Both the position numbers and the translations under genes were made by a program. Under the pieces are notes generated by a model. The model did no database searches, had not been told where the DNA came from, and saw nothing but the letters and a program-made list of their open reading frames with translations. This document shows, in pieces, positions 1 through 7,954 of a stretch of 64,000 nt of DNA. Numbering within the stretch: the stretch's first letter is position 1; each line of letters begins with the position of its first letter. Source of the stretch: Cellulomonas sp. Leaf334 (GTDB lineage Bacteria > Actinomycetota > Actinomycetes > Actinomycetales > Cellulomonadaceae); contig NZ_LMOO01000001.1 of NCBI RefSeq assembly GCF_001424195.1, positions 62,001 to 126,000 of the forward strand, given 5' to 3'.

Positions 1-90
1 CTCCGCCTCGTCCGGACGCAGCTTCTTCTCCAGGTTCCAGGCGGCGTAGAAGCCCGCGTAGCCACCGCCGACGATCACGATCCTCTGCAT
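1..90 (-). CDS. NAD(P)/FAD-dependent oxidoreductase, NDH-2-like (N-terminal fragment)
   Basis: Only the first 30 codons are inside the window; the rest lies beyond the left edge. The N-terminus reads MQRIVIVGGGYAGFYAAW, a Rossmann GxGxxG dinucleotide-binding motif typical of type II NADH dehydrogenases and related pyridine-nucleotide disulfide oxidoreductases. A strong GAGGAGG ribosome-binding site sits about 10 bases upstream of the ATG. A promoter-like motif shared with the gene starting at 1822 lies directly upstream. This fits the 'oxidoreductase' class of ECF41 target genes. The family is clear from the motif; the substrate is not. Confidence 0.75.
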   Translation of the reverse strand, partial: MQRIVIVGGGYAGFYAAWNLEKKLRPDEAE

Positions 91-107
91 CTGTGTCACA
101 CCTCCTC

Positions 108-134
108 GACCACGCAGGACCCCGGAACGTGACA
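108..134 (-). promoter_or_regulatory. Candidate ECF41-type promoter for the oxidoreductase at 1-90
   Basis: Read on the minus strand, TGTCACG (128-134) is followed after 16 bases by GGTCGA (GGTC at 108-111). The published ECF41 promoter is TGTCACA, about 16 bases, CGTC. The same hexamers with the same spacing occur upstream of the gene starting at 1822, on either side of the sigma factor gene. The start codon at 90 is close, so the transcript would have a very short leader beginning near its ribosome-binding site. No experiment supports it, only the matching pair. Confidence 0.55.
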
Positions 135-138
135 CTCC

Positions 139-1071
139 TCAGGCGTCGGGCGCGAACTGCCGCATCTTGCTCGGGGTGACCTGGATGTAGACGTGCTCGA
201 TGCCGCGGTCGGAGCCGTCCAGGGCGAGGATCGCCTGCGGCTCACCTGCGCGCGACGTGACCAGCAGGGCGGTGCCGCCGTTCGCCTCCACGATCCGCAG
301 CGTCGAGTCCTGCCAGTACTTGCGCAGGATGTTGTCCAGGAACGTGACGGTGCGCGCGGCGCCCACCAGCTCGACACGGGACGCGTGCACCTCACCGCCG
401 CCGTCGGGCCGCACGACGACGTCGTCGACGAGGAGGCGTTCCAGTCCGTCGAGGTCCCCGACCCGGGCGGCCGCGACGAACGACTCGAGCAGACGCCGCT
501 GCTGCGCGGGCGACGCGGGCGCCGACCGCTCGGACTCCAGGTGCTCGCGCGCCCGCCGGGCGACCTGACGGGCGTTGACCTCGGTGGTGTCCAGGACCTC
601 GGCGATCTCCCGGTAGGAGTAGGCGAACGCCTCGTGCAGCACGTACGCCGCGCGCTCGGGCGCTGTGAGCTTCTCCAGCAGGAGCAGCACCGCCAGCTCG
701 AGCGCCTCCGCCCGCTCGGCGCCCAGCGCGGGGTCCGCGCTGGTGTCCACCGGCTCGGGCAGCCACGGACCGATGTACGTCTCGCGCCGGGCGTGCGCGG
801 AGGTGGTCGCGTTGATGGCGAGCCGGGTCGTCGTCGTGGTGAGGAACGCCGCAGGGTTGCGCACCACGGCGCGGTCGGTGCCCTGCCAGCGCAGCCACGC
901 GTCCTGCACCACGTCCTCGGCCTCCGCGACGCTGCCCAGCATCCGGTAGGCGATGCCGAACAGGCGGGGACGCACGTCCTCGAACGCGGCCACGTCCGTG
1001 TCCGGGACGTTGGCGTTCCACCCCGCGCTCGGCGCGGTCGGGTTGTCGGCGGTGTCGCTGGTCACCGTCAC
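139..1071 (-). CDS. ECF41-like RNA polymerase sigma factor with SnoaL-like C-terminal extension
   Basis: 310 aa from a GTG start at 1071. The reading frame runs further upstream, but that would overlap the preceding gene, which ends at 1082. Sigma region 2 is at about residues 30-95 (AYRMLG, EDVVQDAWLRW) and region 4 at 125-180 (APERAAYVLHEAF, YREIAEVL). A C-terminal extension covers about 190-310. The linker has WLPEP (103-107), and the extension has DGGG (223-226) and a TPSKM stretch near 300, resembling the WLPEP, DGGGK and NPDKL signatures of ECF41/SigJ factors. In that family the extension modulates sigma activity, and no anti-sigma factor is needed. It lies downstream of the SDR gene in one transcription unit. 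Confidence 0.88.
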   Translation of the reverse strand: MTVTSDTADNPTAPSAGWNANVPDTDVAAFEDVRPRLFGIAYRMLGSVAEAEDVVQDAWLRWQGTDRAVVRNPAAFLTTTTTRLAINATTSAHARRETYIGPWLPEPVDTSADPALGAERAEALELAVLLLLEKLTAPERAAYVLHEAFAYSYREIAEVLDTTEVNARQVARRAREHLESERSAPASPAQQRRLLESFVAAARVGDLDGLERLLVDDVVVRPDGGGEVHASRVELVGAARTVTFLDNILRKYWQDSTLRIVEANGGTALLVTSRAGEPQAILALDGSDRGIEHVYIQVTPSKMRQFAPDA

Positions 1072-1081
1072 AACATAAAGG

Positions 1082-1822
1082 TCAGCGTGCCGACCAGTCC
1101 TCGAAGCTGGTGGTCCCGAGGGTCGCCTCGCCCAGCGGGACGAGCGTGTCCTCCTCCAGCGCGGCACCGAAGTAGGTCGCGGCGGGGTCCGTGACGACCT
1201 CGCGTGCGTCGCCGTGGGCGACCAGGTAGCGACGCCCGAGGTCGTCGAGGCGGAACTGCTCCGGACCGGCGATGTCGACCCGGGTGTTCGTGGGCGCTCC
1301 CACGGCGACGCTCCGGAGCGCTGCGGCGACGTCGTCGGCGGCCATCGGCTGGATCAGCACGTGCGCCAGCCGCACCGTCGAGCCGTCCGTCGCGGAGTCG
1401 ACGATGCCGCCGACGAACTCGAAGAACTGGGTCGCGTGCACCAACGAGTAGGGGATCGGGGAGTCCTCGATGAGCTGCTCCTGCGCGATCTTGGCGCGGA
1501 AGTAGCCGCTCTCGGGCAGCCGCTGCGTGCCGACGACGGACAGCGCGACGTGGTGCCGGACGCCGGCTTCGGCCTCGGCCGCCAGCAGGTTCCCGGTCGA
1601 CGTCCGGAAGAACTCCAGGACCGCGGCCGCCTCGAACGACGGCGAGTTCGACACGTCGACCACGACGTCGGCCCCGGTGAGCACGTCCGCCAGTCCGTCG
1701 CCGGTCAGGGTGTTGACGCCGGTGCCGGGCGACGCGGCGACGGCCTCGTGCCCGTCAGCGGCCAGCAGCGCGACGAGCTTGGAGCCGATGAGCCCCGTGC
1801 CTCCGATGACGACGATCTTCAT
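1082..1822 (-). CDS. NAD(P)H-binding atypical SDR / NmrA-like protein (COE-type ECF41 target)
   Basis: 246 aa. Starts with MKIVVIGGTGLIGS, a glycine-rich NAD(P)-binding loop of the atypical short-chain dehydrogenase (epimerase/NmrA) class. An AGGAGGT ribosome-binding site sits 7 bases before the ATG. The protein lacks the YxxxK catalytic pair of classical SDRs in an obvious position, as is usual in this subgroup. It ends 10 bases before the sigma factor start, so the two are probably co-transcribed. ECF41 sigma factors are typically paired with one carboxymuconolactone decarboxylase, oxidoreductase or epimerase gene, and this gene fits that role. Substrate unknown. Confidence 0.8.
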   Translation of the reverse strand: MKIVVIGGTGLIGSKLVALLAADGHEAVAASPGTGVNTLTGDGLADVLTGADVVVDVSNSPSFEAAAVLEFFRTSTGNLLAAEAEAGVRHHVALSVVGTQRLPESGYFRAKIAQEQLIEDSPIPYSLVHATQFFEFVGGIVDSATDGSTVRLAHVLIQPMAADDVAAALRSVAVGAPTNTRVDIAGPEQFRLDDLGRRYLVAHGDAREVVTDPAATYFGAALEEDTLVPLGEATLGTTSFEDWSAR

Positions 1823-1871
1823 GGGTGTACCTCCTGTGTCTGTGACCAGCGACGCGCTGGACACCACCTTC

Positions 1872-1898
1872 GACCACGCGGCGCGGACAGACGTGACA
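1872..1898 (-). promoter_or_regulatory. Candidate ECF41-type promoter for the SDR-sigma operon
   Basis: On the minus strand TGTCACG (1892-1898) is followed after exactly 16 bases by GGTC (1872-1875). The element is the same as the one at 108-134, and the neighbouring bases GCGTGGTCGA are also shared. Initiation would give a leader of roughly 45 bases before the SDR start at 1822. Control of both flanking genes and of its own operon by the sigma factor is inferred from this duplication. Confidence 0.6.
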
Positions 1899-1906
1899 CT
1901 GGGCGC

Positions 1907-3961
1907 GTGACCGTGGACTGGAACGACGTCTCGGCCTTCGCCGACACCCTGGTGCCGCAGGACGAGTACCCGTCCGCGTCGCAGGCGGGCGTCGTCGACC
2001 GGTTGCGTGCCGACGCCGAGGGCCTGAACCGCGCGCTGTGGTCGTCGCTGCTGGGCCCCGGCATGTCGTGCCTGACCGACGAGATCGCCGTCCGGGGCGC
2101 GGAGGGTCTCGTCCCGGACCTGCTCGCGGGACGCACGACCGTGCCGTGGACCGTCGACAGCGCACTGTTCGTGGAGACCATGACCAGGCTCTGCGCGGAG
2201 CAGTACTACGGCGCACGTGACGCTCCTGGCTGGGCGATGGTCGGGTACCGGGCAGGTCCCCGACGCGGCCCCGACCTCCTCGGCCCCGGCCCGGCACCGC
2301 TGCGCACCCGGCGCCTGGCGGACGCCACCGACCGGTACGACGCGGTCGTCGTCGGATCGGGTGCCGGCGGGGGAGTCGCGGCCTCCGTGCTGACGCGTGC
2401 GGGGCTGCGGGTGCTGCTCCTGGAACGTGGTGAGGCGCTGTCCTCCGAGCAGGTGGGGAACGACCACCTGCGCAACTTCCGGATCAGCCGCTACGGGCAC
2501 AACGTGCCGCCGTACCTCGGCGACGGGGGCGTCCGCGTCGTCGTCGACCCGGACGGGACCGAGCGGGTCGAGCCGCCGTGGGGACCGGGCTACGGCGCCT
2601 TGCCGTACACGCTGGGCGGAGGGACGCGGCTCTACCAGGGCATGGCGTGGCGGCTCACGCCGGAGGACTTCCACCTGGCGACCACGCACGGGGTGCCGGA
2701 CGGCAGCTCGCTGAGCGACTGGCCGCTGACGTACGCCGACCTGGAGCCGTTCTACACGCGCGCCGAGCAGGAGATCGGCGTCTCGGGGGACGGCACGGCC
2801 CACCACAACCAGGGCGCACGCTCGGCCGGCTACCCGATGCCGCCGCTGCCGGACAACACCGAGGCGCAGATGCTGCGGCGCGGCGCCGAACGGCTGGGGC
2901 TGACCACCGGGCCGGTGCCGATGCTCATCAACTCGGTCCCGCGGTCCGGCCGCGGACGGTGCGTGCAGTGCGGCGAGTGCGTCGGGTTCGCGTGCCCCAG
3001 CGACGCCAAGAACGGTCCGTACAACACGGTCCTGCCCGATGCGGTGGGCGCCGGGTGCCACCTCGTGACCGGCGCCAGAGCCCTCGAGGTGCGCAGCGAC
3101 GCGGCGGGGAGGGTCACCGGGGTGCTCGTGGTCGACGAGGCGACGGGGGAGCGGCGGACGGTCTCCGCGGCCCACGTGGTGCTCGCCTGCGCCGCGGTCG
3201 AGACCGCGCGGCTGCTGCTGGCCAGCCGGTCCGACGCGCACCCCGACGGACTCGGCAACCACTCCGACCAGGTGGGCCGCCACCTGCAGGGACACGTCTA
3301 CGTCGGCGGGTTCGGCCTGTTCGACGACCCGGTCATCGACGGGCCCGGACCGAACGTCCGCATCGCGACCTGCGACTACGTCAACCGGCTCCCGGGCGCG
3401 ATCGGCGGCGGGGTGCTGGCGAACGAGGTGCTCAAGCTCCCGATCGCGCACTGGTCCGGCGCCCTGCCGCCCGAGACGCCGCGGTGGGGGCTCGCGGGCA
3501 AGCACGCGATGCGCGACCTGTACCGGCGCACCAGCCACGTGTTCGGCCCTGTGCAGGAGATCCCGGTGCCGGACCTGCGCGTCACGCTCGACCACCGGCA
3601 CGTGGACCGCCACGGGATGCCGGTCGCCCGGCTCGCCGGCCGGCAGCACCCGCTGACGCTCGTCGCGGCCGGCCTGCAGTCGGAGCGGGCGCTGGAGTGG
3701 CTCGACGCCTCCGGTGCCTGTCGCGTCTGGTCGACCGGACCGGTGTGGGACGGCGTCTCCGCGGGCCAGCACCAGGCGGGCACGTGCCGGATGGGGAACG
3801 ACCCGGCGACGTCGGTCACCGACCCGTTCGGTCGCGTGCACGGGCACGACAACCTGTGGGTCATGGACGGGTCGGTCCACGTGACCAACGGCGGGTTCAA
3901 CCCGGTCCTGACGATCCTGGCCCTGGCCTACCGGAGCGCGGAGCACCTCGCGGCGCGCTGA
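1907..3961 (+). CDS. GMC oxidoreductase with fused N-terminal gluconate 2-dehydrogenase subunit 3-like domain
   Basis: 684 aa from a GTG at 1907. Residues 1-125 resemble the gluconate 2-dehydrogenase subunit 3 family (VDSALFVETMTRLCAEQYYG, then a GWAMVGYRAG segment). The FAD-binding loop VVVGSGAGGGVAAS is near 147-160. A cysteine cluster CVQCGECVGFACPSDAKN lies near 351-368. The C-terminal GMC signature includes HQAGTCRMG near 621 and a final NGGFNPVLTI segment. The family oxidises alcohols or sugars; no cytochrome subunit gene is adjacent. It is divergent from the SDR-sigma operon with an 84-base gap. A start further upstream is possible in frame but would run into that promoter. Confidence 0.85.
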   Translation: MTVDWNDVSAFADTLVPQDEYPSASQAGVVDRLRADAEGLNRALWSSLLGPGMSCLTDEIAVRGAEGLVPDLLAGRTTVPWTVDSALFVETMTRLCAEQYYGARDAPGWAMVGYRAGPRRGPDLLGPGPAPLRTRRLADATDRYDAVVVGSGAGGGVAASVLTRAGLRVLLLERGEALSSEQVGNDHLRNFRISRYGHNVPPYLGDGGVRVVVDPDGTERVEPPWGPGYGALPYTLGGGTRLYQGMAWRLTPEDFHLATTHGVPDGSSLSDWPLTYADLEPFYTRAEQEIGVSGDGTAHHNQGARSAGYPMPPLPDNTEAQMLRRGAERLGLTTGPVPMLINSVPRSGRGRCVQCGECVGFACPSDAKNGPYNTVLPDAVGAGCHLVTGARALEVRSDAAGRVTGVLVVDEATGERRTVSAAHVVLACAAVETARLLLASRSDAHPDGLGNHSDQVGRHLQGHVYVGGFGLFDDPVIDGPGPNVRIATCDYVNRLPGAIGGGVLANEVLKLPIAHWSGALPPETPRWGLAGKHAMRDLYRRTSHVFGPVQEIPVPDLRVTLDHRHVDRHGMPVARLAGRQHPLTLVAAGLQSERALEWLDASGACRVWSTGPVWDGVSAGQHQAGTCRMGNDPATSVTDPFGRVHGHDNLWVMDGSVHVTNGGFNPVLTILALAYRSAEHLAAR

Positions 3962-4009
3962 CGGCGTGTCCGCGTCCCGCACGCGCGCCCGTCCACGGAT
4001 CCTGGTCCG

Positions 4010-5194
4010 ATGAGCGCGCACACCCACGACGTCACACCCGCCTCACCGCAGGTTCGTCGGCACGCGCGCCGGATCTTCACCGCGATCCTGGTACCCGCGC
4101 TGCTGGTCACCCTGGTGGGTGCGTGGGTGCTCTGGCCCACCGGGGAGCGACCCGTGCTGGAGACCTCCCCGCCAGGCATGACGTTCCCCACGGTCACCGT
4201 GGCCGAGGTGTTCCCCGACGCCTCCGACCCGTTGCGCCAGGTCCGCGCGACCACCGCGGACGGGTCGAGCGCGTGGGTCCAGGTCCCGCCCGAGTACCTG
4301 CCCGAGATCGATCCGGGCGACCGGATCATCGCCGCCGACCTCGGCAGCCTGGGCACCCCGGACTCGGGTCTCGTCTTCACGGACTTCGTGCGCGGCCCGC
4401 CGCTCGGCCTGCTCGCCGCGGTGTTCACGGTGCTGGTGGTCGCCGTGGCCCGGTGGCGGGGCTTCGCCGCCCTGCTCGGGCTCGGCATCTCGATGGCCGT
4501 CATCGGGGCGTTCATGCTGCCCGCGCTGCTCGAGGGCAAACCGGCTCTGCCCGTGGCGCTGGTGACGTCGTCGGCCATCATGTTCGTGGTCCTCTACCTG
4601 GCGCACGGCTTCTCCCTGCGCACGTCCACGGCCCTCGTCGGCACGCTGCTCGGCCTGCTCGCGACCGGGTTCCTCGCGACGTGGGCGAGCGGTGCGGCAC
4701 ACCTGACGGGCCTGTCGGGGGAGTACGCCCTCGACCTGCTGTCCTACGCCCCGCAGGCGCGGATGAGCGCGGTGCTGCTGTGCGGCATGGTCATCGCAGG
4801 GCTCGGCGTGCTGAACGACGTGACGATCACGCAGGCGTCCGCGGTGTGGGAGCTGCACGGCAGCTCACCGGACGCCGGCTGGCGGGAGCTGTTCGGCCGC
4901 GGCATGCGGATCGGTCGCGACCACATCGCGTCGACGGTCTACACCATCGTGTTCGCGTACGTCGGGGCGACCCTGCCGCTGGTCCTGCTGGTCAGCATCT
5001 CCGACCGCGCGATGCTGGACGCCCTGACCAGCGGGGAGCTGGCCGAGGAGGTGGCCCGGACGCTGGTCGGGTCGATCGGGCTCGTGCTGGCCATCCCGCT
5101 CACGACGGCGATCGCCGCGTGGGTCGTGCGGGCCACCCGGTCGGCGCAGGCGACGCAGGGGGAGCCCGAGCTAGTGGACGTGACTGTGCCCTGA
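4010..5194 (+). CDS. YibE/F family integral membrane protein
   Basis: 394 aa with an N-terminal membrane segment (about 20-45), an extracytoplasmic stretch (about 50-130) and several helices from about 140 to the end. The core GVLNDVTITQASAVWELH is characteristic of YibE/F (PF07907), a predicted multipass family of unknown function. Residues such as RIGRDHIASTVYTIVFAY are nearly the same in the convergent gene that follows, so the two are paralogues. Its 3' end overlaps that gene's 3' end by 24 bases. Confidence 0.82.
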   Translation: MSAHTHDVTPASPQVRRHARRIFTAILVPALLVTLVGAWVLWPTGERPVLETSPPGMTFPTVTVAEVFPDASDPLRQVRATTADGSSAWVQVPPEYLPEIDPGDRIIAADLGSLGTPDSGLVFTDFVRGPPLGLLAAVFTVLVVAVARWRGFAALLGLGISMAVIGAFMLPALLEGKPALPVALVTSSAIMFVVLYLAHGFSLRTSTALVGTLLGLLATGFLATWASGAAHLTGLSGEYALDLLSYAPQARMSAVLLCGMVIAGLGVLNDVTITQASAVWELHGSSPDAGWRELFGRGMRIGRDHIASTVYTIVFAYVGATLPLVLLVSISDRAMLDALTSGELAEEVARTLVGSIGLVLAIPLTTAIAAWVVRATRSAQATQGEPELVDVTVP

Positions 5195-6427
5195 GGTCCG
5201 GCCCAGCCGCGCCGGCTCCTGCCCGTGGGCGACGACGGCCGCGATCGCGGTGGTGAACGGGATCGCGAGGATGAGCCCGATGGCGCCGGCCAGCGTGCGG
5301 ACGATCTCCTGCGCGAACTGGCCGCTGGTCAAGGTCTGGCCCAGGGGCAGCTCGTAGATCTGCAGGAGCAGCAGGACCGGGAGCGAGGCGCCCGCGTAGG
5401 CGAAGGCGATGGTGTAGATGGTCGACGCGATGTGGTCCCGGCCGATCCGCATGCCGCCCGTGAACAGTCCGCGCCAGGTCGCGTGCGGGTCGACGGCGCG
5501 CAGCTCCCAGACCGCTGACGCCTGCGTGATGGTGACGTCGTTCAGCACCCCGAGACCGGCGAGCACGACGCCGCAGAGGAAGACGCCGCGCAGCGCCGCC
5601 GCGCCGTTGTCGCCGAGGAGGGCCGCCAACCGGTAGTCCTCCTCGGTCGTCGCGCCGGTCAGGTGCGCCGCATCCGCCCCGAGGGCGCCGAGCGCCCCGA
5701 CCAGCAGGAGCCCGGTGAGGGTGCCGAGCAGCGCCGTGCTGGTCCGCAGGGAGAACCCGTGCGCGAGGTACAGCACGACGGCCATGATCACCGCCGACCC
5801 GCACAGGGCGAGCACGACGGCGTTCTCCCCGGCGATCAGCCCCGGCAGGACGTACTGCCACAGCACGACGAACGCGAGGGCCAGCCCGACGATCGCCCGC
5901 AGGCCACGCCACCCGGCGACCAGGGCCGTGATCAGCACGAACGCCAGCGCGAGGGTGGCGAGCGGGACGCCGCGGGCGAAGTCCGACCAGGCCCACGTCT
6001 CAGGGGCGCCGTCGGCCGCCGGGTAGTGCTGGACGACGATCCGGGTCCCCTCGGGGACGTCGGTGGCCGTGAGCGTCGCGGTAGCCCACACCTCGATGTC
6101 GGTCCCGGCCTGCGCGCCGGACGTGACGGTGGCAAGGACGAGGAGGCACGGGACCTCCTCCGGCTGCGAGCCGTCCGGGAGACGGTCCTCGACCGTCGAC
6201 TCGCACTGCTCCGTCCGGGTGCCGGTGACCTCCGCCGTGACGTGCTCGACGCCGACGTCGACGAGCCCGGCCCGCTGCCCGCTCCCGCCGTCGTCGTGCG
6301 GCCACGTCAGGATCATGCCGACGACCGCGGCAAGCAGCAGGGGCGCGAGGACCAGTCCGAGCACGAGGGTGGACCGGGACGACCGGCGCTGGCGAGGGCG
6401 GGTGGTCTGCTCGTCCGGTGCGATCAC
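5171..6427 (-). CDS. YibE/F family integral membrane protein (paralogue of the preceding gene)
   Basis: 418 aa with the same architecture: an N-terminal helix (about 18-40), an extracytoplasmic region with a Cys pair (ECE-like segment TEQCEST and EVPCLL), then multiple helices. The shared core GVLNDVTITQASAVWELR and GGMRIGRDHIASTIYTI place it in YibE/F. The C-terminus carries a His-containing tail (SGHSHVH). It is encoded tail-to-tail with its paralogue. Function is unknown in the family; transport has been proposed but is not shown by the sequence. Confidence 0.82.
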   Translation of the reverse strand: MIAPDEQTTRPRQRRSSRSTLVLGLVLAPLLLAAVVGMILTWPHDDGGSGQRAGLVDVGVEHVTAEVTGTRTEQCESTVEDRLPDGSQPEEVPCLLVLATVTSGAQAGTDIEVWATATLTATDVPEGTRIVVQHYPAADGAPETWAWSDFARGVPLATLALAFVLITALVAGWRGLRAIVGLALAFVVLWQYVLPGLIAGENAVVLALCGSAVIMAVVLYLAHGFSLRTSTALLGTLTGLLLVGALGALGADAAHLTGATTEEDYRLAALLGDNGAAALRGVFLCGVVLAGLGVLNDVTITQASAVWELRAVDPHATWRGLFTGGMRIGRDHIASTIYTIAFAYAGASLPVLLLLQIYELPLGQTLTSGQFAQEIVRTLAGAIGLILAIPFTTAIAAVVAHGQEPARLGRTSGHSHVH

Positions 6428-6493
6428 GGGGTCGATTGTGCATGAGCGAGGCGCCGAGCCTGTTCGGCTGCGGCGCCCCGGCTGTGCAAGGTC

Positions 6494-6640
6494 CTAGCGG
6501 GGGTCGACGTTCTGCTCGTCGATCCCGTCGGCCTTGATCTTCTCGGCGTCGGTCAGCTCCGCCTCGGCCTCGGCCTTGACGTCGTGGACCACCGGGCTGT
6601 CGTCTCCGGTGTCGTGGACGATCCTGTCGTCGGTGTGCAT
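6494..6640 (-). CDS. Small acidic hypothetical protein (48 aa)
   Basis: The peptide begins MHTDDRIVHDTGDD and ends IDEQNVDPR. It is rich in Asp and Glu, with no membrane segment and no Cys. A strong GAGGAGG ribosome-binding site lies 6 bases upstream of the ATG, which is the main reason to accept it as real. I do not recognise a family. It sits between the YibE/F gene start and the DUF72 gene. Confidence 0.6.
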   Translation of the reverse strand: MHTDDRIVHDTGDDSPVVHDVKAEAEAELTDAEKIKADGIDEQNVDPR

Positions 6641-6727
6641 CTCGACCTCCTCGTCGTACAGCTTCGTGCGAGAGGCGAGCGTAGGTCCGGCTCGTCGTCC
6701 GCGCGCGGCGAGCGGCGGACACGCAGG

Positions 6728-7456
6728 TCAGGCGCCCAGGAGCTGGCGCAGCGTGCGGGCGTTGCGCACCGCGTTCCCGTCCCCGTCGTTGTTGAGGTAG
6801 AGCAGGACGTCGTGGCCGGCGCCGGACCACTCGCGGACCCGGTCCGCCCACCAGCGCAGGTCGTCGTCGGAGTAGGAGCCGCCGTAGAGGTGGTCGTGGT
6901 CGGGGCCGTGCAGCCGCACGTACACGGTGGACGCGGTCGCCCGCAGCACGCACGGCAGGTGGGCGCCGCTCATGACGACGTTGGCGGCCCCGTGGCGCTC
7001 CAGGATCGCGAACACGTCGTCGTGTTGCCACGACGGGTGCCGCAGCTCGACGGCCACCCGCACCCAGCCGGGCAGCGTCCGGAGGAACCAGTCCAGCCGG
7101 GCGTCGTCGCGCTCCTGGTCCGGCCGCAGCTGGACGAGGAGAACCTCGCGCCGGTCCCCGAGCTCGTGCCACGAGCGCGCGATCCGGTCCGACCAGGCCT
7201 CCGGCCCGTACAGCCGCTTGGCGTGGGTCAGGCCGCGCGACGCCTTGACGGACATGCCGAACCCGGGCGGGAGCCGGCGTCGCCACCCGGCGAACGTCGA
7301 GTCGCGCGGCCAGCGGTAGAAGCTGGCGTTGAGCTCGACCGTGTCGAACTCCTGGACGTAGCGACCCAGCCGCTCCCCGGAGGGGAGCCCCGGCGGGTAG
7401 AGGACGTGCTCCCAGTGGTCGTACGACCACCCCGACGTACCTATGCGGATGCTCAC
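6728..7456 (-). CDS. DUF72 domain protein (YecE-like TIM-barrel)
   Basis: 242 aa from a GTG at 7456. It opens with IRIGTSGWSYDHW and carries YVQEFDTVELNASFYRWP, both hallmarks of DUF72 (PF01904). Further family segments are VELRHPSW (about 117-124) and VYVRLHGP. DUF72 proteins have a TIM-barrel fold and no established reaction. It is monocistronic, divergent from the GlsB-like gene with a 100-base gap. Confidence 0.88.
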   Translation of the reverse strand: MSIRIGTSGWSYDHWEHVLYPPGLPSGERLGRYVQEFDTVELNASFYRWPRDSTFAGWRRRLPPGFGMSVKASRGLTHAKRLYGPEAWSDRIARSWHELGDRREVLLVQLRPDQERDDARLDWFLRTLPGWVRVAVELRHPSWQHDDVFAILERHGAANVVMSGAHLPCVLRATASTVYVRLHGPDHDHLYGGSYSDDDLRWWADRVREWSGAGHDVLLYLNNDGDGNAVRNARTLRQLLGA

Positions 7457-7556
7457 ACCCGGACAAACCTCTCGTCTCAGCGCGCGGAGTTGGCGAATCG
7501 CCCCTAGATTCACTCGTCGCCGTACCCGGCGCACCATCACCGTGAGGAGCCTCATC

Positions 7557-7820
7557 ATGACCCCCGCAGGCATCATCTCCGCGATCATCATCGGCGCCAT
7601 CATCGGCGTCCTCGGCCGCCTGGTCGTCCGCGGAAAGCAGAACATCTCCATCCTCGTCACGATCATCGTCGGCATCGTCGCGGCGCTCCTGGGCACCTGG
7701 CTGGCCGGCCTGGTCGGCGTCCAGACGACGGACGGTATCGACTGGATCGAGCTGCTCTTCCAGGTGGTCCTCGCCGCGATCGGTGTGGCGATCGTCGCCG
7801 GCTCCGGCCGCCGTCGCTGA
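7557..7820 (+). CDS. GlsB/YeaQ/YmgE family stress-response membrane protein
   Basis: 87 aa, almost entirely three hydrophobic helices (about 4-22, 30-52, 65-82) separated by a short basic loop (RLVVRGKQN) and ending in RRR. The pattern with GAIIGVLGRL and the C-terminal AAIGVAIVAG matches transglycosylase-associated/GlsB proteins. A GTGAGGAGC ribosome-binding site precedes the ATG. Family members are induced by general or envelope stress; their molecular role is unknown. An SDR gene follows 134 bases downstream on the same strand. Confidence 0.85.
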   Translation: MTPAGIISAIIIGAIIGVLGRLVVRGKQNISILVTIIVGIVAALLGTWLAGLVGVQTTDGIDWIELLFQVVLAAIGVAIVAGSGRRR

Positions 7821-7954
7821 CCGGACGACGGGAGCGGTCCACCTGGTTGGTGGGCCGCTCCCGTCGCGTCGAGATGCGGGCGGGGTCCCCGCGGCCGACG
7901 ATGAAGCAGCCGAAGAAGCCGGCGACGCGACGGACGCACCTCGCAGGAGCACCC

